Source of the DNA: Patescibacteria group bacterium UBA3458 | GTDB lineage: Bacteria > Patescibacteriota > Minisyncoccia > Phycocordibacterales > UBA2100 | Direction of reading: 5' to 3' | Assembly (NCBI GenBank): GCA_002378745.1 | Contig: DFRR01000008.1 | Location: forward strand, 4,190 to 35,252 | DNA length: 31,063 nt | Shown here: piece by piece, positions 1 through 6,732 of the stretch | Position numbering within the stretch: the first letter of the stretch is position 1 | Layout of the letters: every line of letters starts with the position of its first letter | Position numbers and translations under genes: made by a program | Notes under the pieces: generated by a model | Database searches by the model: none | Seen by the model: only the letters and a program-made list of their open reading frames with translations | What the model was told of the DNA's origin: nothing

Positions 1-518
1 ATAAATGGTCAAAAATTAAACACAAAAAAGCAGCAACGGACGCCGCAAAAAGCAAGGTTTTTGGGAAAATGGCGCGACTCATCGCTGTTGAGTCTAAGAA
101 AGCCGGAGGTGATGTTTCCGCACCGGGACTTCGTGCGGCAATTGATGCGGCGCGTGCGGTAAACATGCCGAAAGACAACATCGACCGCGCAGTGGCAAAA
201 GGAAGCTCAGCAGAGACCGCAGCACTCGAGTCAATTCTCTACGAAATGTATGGTCCGGGTGGAACCGCAATTTTGATAGACATCCTTACCGACAGCAGAA
301 ATCGCACCGCAGCTGAAATTCGTCATCTCCTCTCTAAGACCGGTTACGAGCTTGCGACACCCGGTAGCGCTGCGTGGGCGTTCACGAAAGGACCCGACGG
401 CTATGAAGCACAAATGACCGTCGAAATCTCTGAAGAAGACGGCGGAAAGCTTGAAACACTCATGGAAATGCTCGACGAACACGACGATGTGCAAGAAGTG
501 TATACCAACGCAGCATAA
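1..518 (+). CDS. yebC: YebC/PmpR family protein, 5' partial, short form
   Basis: The reading frame is open from base 3; the first visible residues KWSKIKHKKAATDAAKSK match the conserved N-terminus of YebC, so only about five residues (MAGHx) are missing. The motifs YEMYGPGGTAILI and LTDSRNRTAAEIRH are family signatures and the C-terminus ends in DDVQEVYTN as usual. YebC proteins were described as DNA-binding regulators (PmpR) and more recently as translation factors acting on stalled ribosomes; which role applies here is not visible. The complete protein would be about 176 residues, against roughly 240 in E. coli. The missing part corresponds to domain 3, normally inserted between the AWAFTK-like strand and the C-terminal helix. 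ruvC follows 24 bases later, the classical yebC-ruvC order. An internal ATG at 69 is not the start. Confidence 0.95.
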   Translation, partial: KWSKIKHKKAATDAAKSKVFGKMARLIAVESKKAGGDVSAPGLRAAIDAARAVNMPKDNIDRAVAKGSSAETAALESILYEMYGPGGTAILIDILTDSRNRTAAEIRHLLSKTGYELATPGSAAWAFTKGPDGYEAQMTVEISEEDGGKLETLMEMLDEHDDVQEVYTNAA

Positions 519-529
519 CTAAGTTCGTG

Positions 530-535
530 TACAAT
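530..535 (+). promoter_or_regulatory. Probable -10 box of ruvC
   Basis: TACAAT ends 7 nt before the ATG at 543. It overlaps the alternative ATG at 534, which argues for the downstream start and a leaderless transcript. No convincing -35 is visible. Confidence 0.4.
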
Positions 536-542
536 GGGGTAT

Positions 543-1019
543 ATGCGCATTCTCGGCATTGACCCCGGCTACGAACGTTTGGGTATCGCGATTATCGAAA
601 AGACAGAGACGTCCAAAGAAATACTCGTGCACAGTGAGTGTTTCCGTACGCAACCATCGGCACCATTTCAAGAACGCCTTCATGCGCTTGGCGTCCATCT
701 CTCTGAATTGATGCGCTCGCATACACCACACCATGTCGCACTTGAGAATATTTTCTTCAACACCAATCAAAAAACGGCACTCGATGTTGGTGCGGTACGC
801 GGAGTCATTCTCTACGTGAGCGGCCAGCACAGTCTCCCCGTTTTTGAGTACACCCCGCCACAAATTAAAGTGGCAATCACCGGTAACGGGCGTGCGTCAA
901 AGAAAGACGTGGAAACAATGGTTCACCGACTTGTCGCATTGGATACCACATCTCGTCTTGATGATGAATATGATGCGATCGCGGTCGCACTTACCCACAG
1001 CGCTGTCCACAGAAAATAG
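543..1019 (+). CDS. ruvC: Crossover junction endodeoxyribonuclease RuvC
   Basis: Holliday-junction resolvase with an RNase H-like fold, acting as a dimer with RuvAB in recombination repair. The acidic catalytic set is present: D7 in ILGIDPG, E68 in HHVALENIFF, and D141/D144 in the DDEYDAIAVALTH segment, matching the D-E-D-D arrangement of E. coli RuvC. I start it at ATG 543 (158 residues, MRILGIDPG) rather than ATG 534, because 543 fits the family N-terminus and lies 7 nt after a -10-like TACAAT. It follows yebC on the same strand. ruvA and ruvB are not in this window, so the usual cluster is incomplete here. No truncation or lost active-site residue is visible. Confidence 0.95.
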   Translation: MRILGIDPGYERLGIAIIEKTETSKEILVHSECFRTQPSAPFQERLHALGVHLSELMRSHTPHHVALENIFFNTNQKTALDVGAVRGVILYVSGQHSLPVFEYTPPQIKVAITGNGRASKKDVETMVHRLVALDTTSRLDDEYDAIAVALTHSAVHRK

Positions 1020-1024
1020 CTGTC

Positions 1025-1097
1025 TTATACACATGTATCGCACTTCCCTCTACAGGGTGTCCCCGAAATAGCACAGTTTATCCACATCTTATACCCT
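1025..1097 (+). promoter_or_regulatory. Cluster of DnaA boxes remote from dnaA
   Basis: The ruvC-acidic protein intergenic region holds TTATACACA (1025-1033) and TTATCCACA (1078-1086), both exact matches to strong DnaA boxes, and TTATACCCT (1089-1097), two mismatches away. All are in the same orientation. It may be a DnaA-titrating or DnaA-responsive control region for the gene starting at 1164. Confidence 0.5.
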
Positions 1098-1150
1098 CTT
1101 GAAAAAGTACGTGTGTTTGATACAAAAGTGCCGGTAGTAGTAATTATTTT

Positions 1151-1154
1151 AGGA
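1151..1154 (+). promoter_or_regulatory. Shine-Dalgarno sequence of the acidic protein gene
   Basis: AGGA lies 9 nt before ATG 1164 and decides this start over the upstream GTG at 1113. It stands out because most genes in the window lack any such site. A weak TTGATA (1117-1122) with AGTAAT (1139-1144) may be the promoter. Confidence 0.5.
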
Positions 1155-1163
1155 ATCATATAT

Positions 1164-1364
1164 ATGATGGACGAAGAGACAAACAACATCGACGAAGCGT
1201 TCGAGGACGACTCGTTTGATGAGGAAGAGGCAGCTGCTGCGGCAGCACTCGGTGCAGACAATGATGACGCTGAAGAAGAGGAAGAGGAGGATTCATGGGA
1301 CGACGAGGAAGAAGATGAAGACGATGCTCCTGAAGTGCCGTTTTCTGACGACGAAGAATACTAG
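1164..1364 (+). CDS. Small hyperacidic protein, unknown function
   Basis: A 66-residue product starting MMDEETNN. By hand count 36 residues are Asp or Glu, and there is no Lys, Arg, His or Cys. It contains runs of six Ala and six Glu and aromatic residues near the C-terminus (SWDDEEE, VPFSDDEEY). It is probably intrinsically disordered and strongly negative at neutral pH. I do not recognise a family. The start is supported by AGGA 9 nt upstream; the frame also extends to a GTG at 1113, which would add a hydrophobic stretch (VPVVVIILGIIY), but without a ribosome site. The gene is preceded by DnaA boxes and followed by a strong terminator. The low complexity means the ORF itself could be coincidental, but its SD site and terminator argue that it is expressed. 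Confidence 0.6.
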   Translation: MMDEETNNIDEAFEDDSFDEEEAAAAAALGADNDDAEEEEEEDSWDDEEEDEDDAPEVPFSDDEEY

Positions 1365-1383
1365 TACGTTTCCGTACGCAATA

Positions 1384-1420
1384 CACACAAAAAGCCGGGC
1401 TCACCCCGGCTTTTTGTGTG
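1384..1420. terminator. Bidirectional intrinsic terminator
   Basis: GCCGGG (1394-1399), loop CTCAC, CCCGGC (1405-1410), flanked by A5 and T5 and extended by CACAC/GTGTG, gives a perfect 16-bp stem. The T tract on one strand and A tract on the other make it work both ways. It separates the convergent acidic-protein gene and tyrS and abuts the tyrS stop codon. Confidence 0.9.
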
Positions 1421-2635
1421 CTACACAATTTCGATAAATCGATGCTTCCCTATTTTATACACACCGACTGTCGCTTCTACATCTTCACTACCGACTCGTT
1501 CTCCACTGGTTTTGTGTGTTATCGCCCCTTCGCGCACCAATCGACGAAAATCACTCTTTGAAGAAACAATGTGCGTTTGTAGCAATACATCGACAAGTAG
1601 TACGCCATCTACGTATGTCACCTTCTGTACATCCTCGGGTATGTCACCTTTTTGAAAGGTCTGCACAAATGCGTGCTCTGCTGCCTGCGCGACAGTCTCT
1701 GAGTGCAGCACTGTAACAATTGCGTGTGCAAGCTGCATCTTCGCATCTCGCGGGTGCGTCGTACCCGCTCGGAGCCCTTCTTCAATTGATGCAACTTCCG
1801 TCATCGAAACCCTCGTCAAGTGAGTAAAGTACGAGGGAATCAAGTCATCATGCACACGCATAACTTTCGCGTATATATCTTCGGGACGCTCGGTTACGTT
1901 GATGGTGTTCCCCCAGCTTGAGCTCATCTTTCTACCGTCCGTACCGGCAATCAGTGGGGTCATCAAAATGTCTTGTGGTGCTTGCCCAAAATGCTCTTGG
2001 AGCACTCGTCCGGCAAGAAGATTGAAGCGTTGGTCAACGCCACCGAGCTCAACATCGGCGCGCACCGCAACACTGTCATACCCTTGCATGAGTGGATATA
2101 ATACTTCTCGGAGCGAAACGCGTTTGCCGGCATCAAGGCGACGACGAATGTTGTCTCTGGCTATAAAGTCCGCAACTGAAAACTGGTTTGCGTGCACACC
2201 GATTTCTTCGTAGGTAAGCTTGTGAAGCCATGTTGAGTTACACTTTTTCTCAACGCGAGACATATCAAGAATCATACCTGCTTGAGTAAAGTAGCTGCGC
2301 ATGTTGTTTCGCACATCGTGTTCGGTGAGCATTGGACGCTCACTGTCTTTGTCCGATGTGTCACCAATCACTCCTGTACCGTCTCCAATGATAAGCACAA
2401 TGTCGTGTCCAAGATTTTGAAAGTCTCGCAATTTGAGTAACGGTACCATTCTGCCAAGATGCAAATTCGGGCTCGTCGGATCAATGCCGAGTTTTATACG
2501 CAACCGTTTTCCTGACAACAATTTCTTGCGAAGCGAGTCCTTTTGAATCACCTCATCAACTCCGCGAGTAAGTAATTCTTCTATTTGCTGTTCGTCTGTA
2601 GTAACTTGTTGCCGTGAAAAGAATTTTGAAAACAT
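1421..2635 (-). CDS. tyrS: Tyrosyl-tRNA synthetase
   Basis: Class I aminoacyl-tRNA synthetase charging tRNA-Tyr. The 404-residue protein has the HIGH-type signature as HLGR (residues 59-62), the KMSKS loop as KMSSS (236-240), and conserved LGGVDQRFNLLAGR and YPLMQGYDS segments of the tyrosine/ATP pocket. The last about 60 residues (VDVLLQTHIVSSKSDFRRLV onward) form an S4-like RNA-binding domain. Length and order match the bacterial TyrZ-like branch. The ATG at 2635 lies 7 nt after a -10-like TAGTAT, so the mRNA is probably leaderless. It is transcribed divergently from the penicillin-binding protein gene and ends on the shared terminator. Confidence 0.97.
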   Translation of the reverse strand: MFSKFFSRQQVTTDEQQIEELLTRGVDEVIQKDSLRKKLLSGKRLRIKLGIDPTSPNLHLGRMVPLLKLRDFQNLGHDIVLIIGDGTGVIGDTSDKDSERPMLTEHDVRNNMRSYFTQAGMILDMSRVEKKCNSTWLHKLTYEEIGVHANQFSVADFIARDNIRRRLDAGKRVSLREVLYPLMQGYDSVAVRADVELGGVDQRFNLLAGRVLQEHFGQAPQDILMTPLIAGTDGRKMSSSWGNTINVTERPEDIYAKVMRVHDDLIPSYFTHLTRVSMTEVASIEEGLRAGTTHPRDAKMQLAHAIVTVLHSETVAQAAEHAFVQTFQKGDIPEDVQKVTYVDGVLLVDVLLQTHIVSSKSDFRRLVREGAITHKTSGERVGSEDVEATVGVYKIGKHRFIEIV

Positions 2636-2642
2636 GGGTTAA

Positions 2643-2648
2643 ATACTA
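2643..2648 (-). promoter_or_regulatory. Probable -10 box of tyrS
   Basis: TAGTAT on the minus strand ends 7 nt before the tyrS ATG. No clear -35 is seen; the region is shared with the divergent penicillin-binding protein gene. Confidence 0.35.
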
Positions 2649-2682
2649 CACCAATTCTTTCTTTCGTGGTACCTTTTTGCTA

Positions 2683-5091
2683 ATGAAACACACGTTTCGC
2701 AACATCTTCCTTCTAGGCCTCGCCGCAGGTCTTTTTGTCATAAGTGGGGTTTTTATTTGGGTTGCAACGCTTGAGATACCGACACTTGACGGCTTTGAAA
2801 GCCGACGTGTTACACAGTCGACCAAAATCTACGACCGTACCGGTGAGGTGCTCCTTTTTGACCTACACCAAGATATCCGGCGTACCGTTGTCCCGCTAAC
2901 CGAGATCTCTCGCAATCTAAAGAATGCGACCATTGCGATTGAAGACACGGAATTCTATGAACACCACGGTGTGCGCCCGCTGCGTACGCTTAAGGCCGTT
3001 TTTGACAACATAACCACTGGAGATTTACTCGGCGGACAAGGCGGTTCGACCATAACGCAGCAGGTGATTAAAAATACGCTGCTCACTCAGGACAAAAAAA
3101 TATCTCGCAAAGTGAAGGAATGGATACTCGCACTCAAAGTGGAGCGTATTCTGACCAAAGATGAGATTCTCGAGTTGTACCTCAACGAAGCGCCGTATGG
3201 CGGAAACATTTATGGTGCAGAGGAAGCGTCACGACACTTCTATGGCAAATCGGCGAGCGAATTAACGCTTGCTGAAGCGGCGTACTTGGCAGCGCTTCCG
3301 CAAGCACCAACACGATATTCGCCATACGGAACACATATAGACCTTCTTGAAGAGCGAAAAAACCGAGTGCTCACACAAATGCGTAATGAGGGTTTTATAA
3401 CTGAAGCTGAGTACGAAGAAGCCTCTGCTACGGTCGTTTCTTTTGAACAATATGGTGATACGAATATTAAAGCGCCACACTTTGTATTTTATGTGCGTGA
3501 ATATTTAGAGGAAACATACGGCACAGACGCGGTATACGAAAGCGGGCTCAAAGTTATCACGACCCTTAACTACGATCTGCAGAAAGTGGGTGAGGAAGTC
3601 GTTGCTGAGTATGCAGAGAAGAATGAGCGTGACTTTGATGCTGAAAATGCTGCACTAGTGGCAATTGACCCAAAGACCGGTCAAATACTTACCATGGTGG
3701 GTTCTCGAGACTATTTTGATGAAACCATAGATGGTAAATATAATGTAACGACCGCATACCGACAGCCTGGCTCTACCTTTAAACCTATTGTGTATGCCAC
3801 TGCATTTGAGAGTGGGTACACTCCGGAAACAGTAGTTTTCGATGTACCGACACAATTTTCGACAAACTGTGCGCAAAATAACTTTACGAGCACTGATGGA
3901 TGTTATTCCCCAGTAAACTACGATGGGGTGTTTCGTGGGCCGATGACGTTTCGAGACGCATTAGCGCAGTCAATCAACATTCCTGCAGTAAAGGCGCTGT
4001 ATCTTGTCGGTGTAAGAAATGCGCTCACCACCGCAGAACAACTTGGTATTACGAGTCTTGCTCAGAACGCAAACCATTACGGCCTCCCGCTCGTACTTGG
4101 AGGCGGTGAAGTGTCCCCGCTTGAGTTAACCAGTGCATACAGCGTGTTCGCTAACGATGGTGTACGCCATCCCCACACGGCAATTCTGCGAGTTGAGGAT
4201 GCGTCGGGAACAGTATTGGAAGAATATGAAGAGACTCAGGGTGAGCGCGTACTGAGCGAACAGACTGCACGTTCCATAAGTAGCGTGTTAAGCGATATAC
4301 AGGCACGTGTTCCGGCATACGGAGAGAACTCGTTCTCGTTTGGCTCACAACAAGTTGCGGTAAAAACAGGAACAACGAACGACTTTAAAGATGTGTGGAT
4401 TATGGGTTACACTCCAACAATAGCTGTCGGGACATGGGGAGGTAACAATGACAACTCTCCTATTGTAAAGCGAGTTGCTGGGTATGTTCTTGCACCTATG
4501 TGGCGCGAATTTATGGACAGAGCGCTTCCATTAGTTCCTGCAGAGAATTTTCAACCTCCAGCACCTGAAGACACAGCGACACTGAAGCCGGTATTACGTG
4601 GTTTCTGGCAAGGCTCAGATACTTCGAGTGCCCCAAGCGTCCATTCAATACTACATTGGGTACAAAAAAGTAATCCTCGCGGTCCAATTCCAGTAAATCC
4701 ACAGAACGACCCACAATATTCGTTATGGGAGTACGCAGTTCAAGTGTGGGTACAGCAGAACATGCCACAATTGTTATCCGGTGGTGTACAAAACCCTTCG
4801 TTTCCAACCGTAGAAAATAACCAAAATAGTACTGGTATTAGTATTATTAACCCCACATCAAGTCAAGTATACGAACGAAACCGTGTTTTAACTGTTTCGG
4901 TACAAACAACAGGAGCGCCTATTCAATCCGTCGAATATTATATGAATGGTGTATTTATGGGAAGTTCTCAACAATATCCATTTTCACTCACAATTGTGCC
5001 TACCGAACCTGGTACACACACCTTAAAAGCAGTTGGTTCGTCACGTCTTTCTGGAGTGTATGAAAGCCAAGTCTCGTTTAGGGTGCAGTGA
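2683..5091 (+). CDS. Class A penicillin-binding protein (PBP1a-like)
   Basis: Bifunctional peptidoglycan glycosyltransferase/transpeptidase anchored by one N-terminal membrane segment (IFLLGLAAGLFVISGVFIW). The GT51 domain shows IEDTEFYEHHG with the catalytic Glu near residue 87, then GGSTITQQ, KVKEWILALKVE and LYLNEAPYGG. The transpeptidase domain has STFK (near 364), SIN (near 429) and KTGTTND (near 560). About 80 C-terminal residues form an Ig-like beta domain after an Asn/Pro/Ser-rich linker. I chose ATG 2683 (802 residues) because it puts the membrane segment directly after a short basic N-terminus and avoids overlap with divergent tyrS; ATG 2614 would add 23 residues inside tyrS. No SD site is visible. 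It converges with the minus-strand gene ending at 5100. Confidence 0.93.
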   Translation: MKHTFRNIFLLGLAAGLFVISGVFIWVATLEIPTLDGFESRRVTQSTKIYDRTGEVLLFDLHQDIRRTVVPLTEISRNLKNATIAIEDTEFYEHHGVRPLRTLKAVFDNITTGDLLGGQGGSTITQQVIKNTLLTQDKKISRKVKEWILALKVERILTKDEILELYLNEAPYGGNIYGAEEASRHFYGKSASELTLAEAAYLAALPQAPTRYSPYGTHIDLLEERKNRVLTQMRNEGFITEAEYEEASATVVSFEQYGDTNIKAPHFVFYVREYLEETYGTDAVYESGLKVITTLNYDLQKVGEEVVAEYAEKNERDFDAENAALVAIDPKTGQILTMVGSRDYFDETIDGKYNVTTAYRQPGSTFKPIVYATAFESGYTPETVVFDVPTQFSTNCAQNNFTSTDGCYSPVNYDGVFRGPMTFRDALAQSINIPAVKALYLVGVRNALTTAEQLGITSLAQNANHYGLPLVLGGGEVSPLELTSAYSVFANDGVRHPHTAILRVEDASGTVLEEYEETQGERVLSEQTARSISSVLSDIQARVPAYGENSFSFGSQQVAVKTGTTNDFKDVWIMGYTPTIAVGTWGGNNDNSPIVKRVAGYVLAPMWREFMDRALPLVPAENFQPPAPEDTATLKPVLRGFWQGSDTSSAPSVHSILHWVQKSNPRGPIPVNPQNDPQYSLWEYAVQVWVQQNMPQLLSGGVQNPSFPTVENNQNSTGISIINPTSSQVYERNRVLTVSVQTTGAPIQSVEYYMNGVFMGSSQQYPFSLTIVPTEPGTHTLKAVGSSRLSGVYESQVSFRVQ

Positions 5092-5099
5092 TGCGCAAT

Positions 5100-5366
5100 T
5101 TACACAACGGCGGTAAGTGCCGTTGTGTTACTCACCTCTTTTCCAACCTCTTTTAGAATTTCTTGTTGATTCACACGGATTTCGTGTTTTATTACTGAAG
5201 GTGCGTGTATAAACACGGTGTTTTTTGAAATAGTTATGTCTTTTTCATCCAAAGACACTTCGAGAATGTTTTCAACAGCTTTAATGAAAGCCCTTTTTAA
5301 CGTTGCGTCAGGAGCTTGTATATGTGTGTAGCGCGCAAGTAGTGACGTGAGGCTCTTCATATACAT
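5100..5366 (-). CDS. DUF721/DciA-like small protein
   Basis: An 88-residue protein directly behind dnaN. Its start codon overlaps the dnaN stop by one base (TAATG), which implies translational coupling. The central part, ITISKNTVFIHAPSVIKHEI followed by QQEILKEVGKEV, resembles the C-terminal half of DUF721/DciA proteins (a strand, then a helix with a conserved Leu/Ile pattern). In many bacteria such genes sit near dnaA-dnaN-recF and DciA loads the replicative helicase. That placement supports the assignment, but similarity by eye is modest and the N-terminal half is short. An internal ATG at 5360 is an alternative start. A perfect hairpin lies in its last codons. Confidence 0.55.
   Translation of the reverse strand: MYMKSLTSLLARYTHIQAPDATLKRAFIKAVENILEVSLDEKDITISKNTVFIHAPSVIKHEIRVNQQEILKEVGKEVSNTTALTAVV
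5102..5128. terminator. Hairpin between convergent genes
   Basis: ACACAACGGC (5102-5111), a 7-nt loop and GCCGTTGTGT (5119-5128) form a perfect 10-bp stem inside the last codons of the minus-strand gene and just past the penicillin-binding protein stop. There is no clean T tract on either side, so terminator function is plausible but not certain. Confidence 0.45.
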
Positions 5367-6469
5367 TATCGGTTCATCGGCATAACAAGATAGGTAAAGG
5401 TTGCATCTCCAACCCCTTTAATAATCAATGGTCTCCCCACCCCGGCAAACAACAAGGTGATACTATCAGTTGTAATTGACTGAAAAACATCGATGAGGTA
5501 TTTGTGATTAAAACTAATATCTAAATCTTCTCCTTTTAATACCGCGTCTATCGAATCAAACACTTCTCCAACATCATTATTTCGTGCACTGATGGTGAAC
5601 GTTTTCTTTTCTGGGTAAATATGAAGGGTTATTTGACTGAATTTATCAGAAAATATTTGTGCTTTTTTAAGTGTATTAACTAAATCTTCCTTTAAGAGTG
5701 TTACTTCTGTTTTGGTTTCTTTCGGTAAAATACTTCGATAATCAGGGAAAGATCCATCAATAATACGTGAGGTTATATAACTAGTTTCTGTTTTTATTGA
5801 GTATTGGTTTTCATCAATAAATACACTAAGATTTGTCGTTGTTTGACTCTCTAATGTTCGTATAAGCTCAGTGGCATTTTTTACCGGCATAATAACCGGT
5901 GGAATATCATCACTTGATTTAAAGGAGATTCTTTTCTCAGCAAGCCGAAATGAATCTGTTGCAACAAAAACCAAGTAATCATCTTCTTTATATATGTATA
6001 TGCTTGCCAGTTCTGGTTTAATTAATGAAGTTGACGCACTGTACAAAACATTTTTTATTCCTTTTATGAGGGTTTCTTTTGGGATTTCATAACTTTCTGT
6101 TGTTTCAGGTTGGGGAATGAGTGGAAAATCTTCATGTGACATTGTTTTAATAGTTGTTTTAGATCCACCAATTGTTAGTATTGCCGATCCGTCTTGTTCT
6201 TCAATAACTAATTTCGTTTGTGTTGGTGATGTTCGAAGTGTTGAATAAAGAATTTGTGAGGGAATTGCAATCACTCCTTCAGTTTTAATTGTTGCTGAAA
6301 CCTTCCGTTCTATACTTAATTCAAGGTTTGTCGTTCGAAGTGTAATGGTGTTTCCTACCCCTTCAATAAGGACACATTTAAGTACTGGTAGTGTTGCTGA
6401 GTTTGAAACGATGCGCGAAACACTATCAACAGCTTCATCAAAATCTTTTTTTAAACACTCGAACTTCAT
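5366..6469 (-). CDS. dnaN: DNA polymerase III beta subunit (sliding clamp)
   Basis: Ring-shaped processivity clamp of the replicative polymerase; it also binds many repair and regulatory proteins. The 367-residue protein starts MKFECLKKDFDEAVDSVSRI and contains LPVLKCVLIEG, the usual first-domain pattern, DGSFPDYRSILP in the middle domain, and ends YLVMPMNR, the standard LMPMR-type C-terminus. I start it at ATG 6469; a TTG at 6487 is in frame but gives an atypical N-terminus. Its codons are far more AT-rich than those of genes further right in the window. It lies downstream of dnaA across a 247-base AT-rich gap and is coupled to the DUF721-like gene. Confidence 0.97.
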   Translation of the reverse strand: MKFECLKKDFDEAVDSVSRIVSNSATLPVLKCVLIEGVGNTITLRTTNLELSIERKVSATIKTEGVIAIPSQILYSTLRTSPTQTKLVIEEQDGSAILTIGGSKTTIKTMSHEDFPLIPQPETTESYEIPKETLIKGIKNVLYSASTSLIKPELASIYIYKEDDYLVFVATDSFRLAEKRISFKSSDDIPPVIMPVKNATELIRTLESQTTTNLSVFIDENQYSIKTETSYITSRIIDGSFPDYRSILPKETKTEVTLLKEDLVNTLKKAQIFSDKFSQITLHIYPEKKTFTISARNNDVGEVFDSIDAVLKGEDLDISFNHKYLIDVFQSITTDSITLLFAGVGRPLIIKGVGDATFTYLVMPMNR

Positions 6470-6716
6470 ACGTTTTTTATTTCCCAAATTTTTTACTTAT
6501 TAGTGGTGTGAGTATGGGGATAAAGTCATCATACCTCATTAAAATAAAAGTATTTAGACATATTCATACTGTGTACTACTACTTGAATAACACACAACAA
6601 TAAAGTTAATAACAAAACTTAAAAGAACATTTATGAATCGTTTGTGTATAACTAGATAGTAATCCACCTAGTTATCCCTATTACATTCAAACACTTATTC
6701 ACAACTAACCAACACA
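6470..6716. other. Candidate oriC unwinding region (dnaA-dnaN intergenic)
   Basis: This very AT-rich gap contains DnaA-box matches TGGGGATAA (6515-6523, one mismatch, minus orientation), TGTGTATAA (6643-6651, exact TTATACACA on the minus strand) and TTATTCACA (6695-6703, plus). On the minus strand TTATTCAAG runs into GTAGTAGTA (6574-6590), resembling the DnaA-trio element that marks the unwinding site in Bacillus subtilis. Together these suggest the duplex-unwinding half of a bipartite origin. Confidence 0.6.
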
Positions 6717-6732
6717 TTAGTTATGAATAAGT
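6693..6732. repeat. Inverted repeat with facing DnaA-box-like arms at dnaA 3' end
   Basis: ACTTATTCACAACTAA (6693-6708) and TTAGTTATGAATAAGT (6717-6732) are reverse complements except for one base, separated by 8 nt. The left arm holds an exact TTATTCACA box and the right arm a one-mismatch TTATTCATA in the opposite orientation. It overlaps the dnaA stop codon. There is no T tract in the dnaA direction. Confidence 0.6.

Noticed and set aside
844..1071. 75-codon plus-strand ORF overlapping the end of ruvC
   Set aside because: It is a different frame of ruvC running into the DnaA-box gap, with no support.
6470..6487. TTG start of dnaN at 6487
   Set aside because: ATG 6469 gives the conserved MKF... 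N-terminus of beta clamps.
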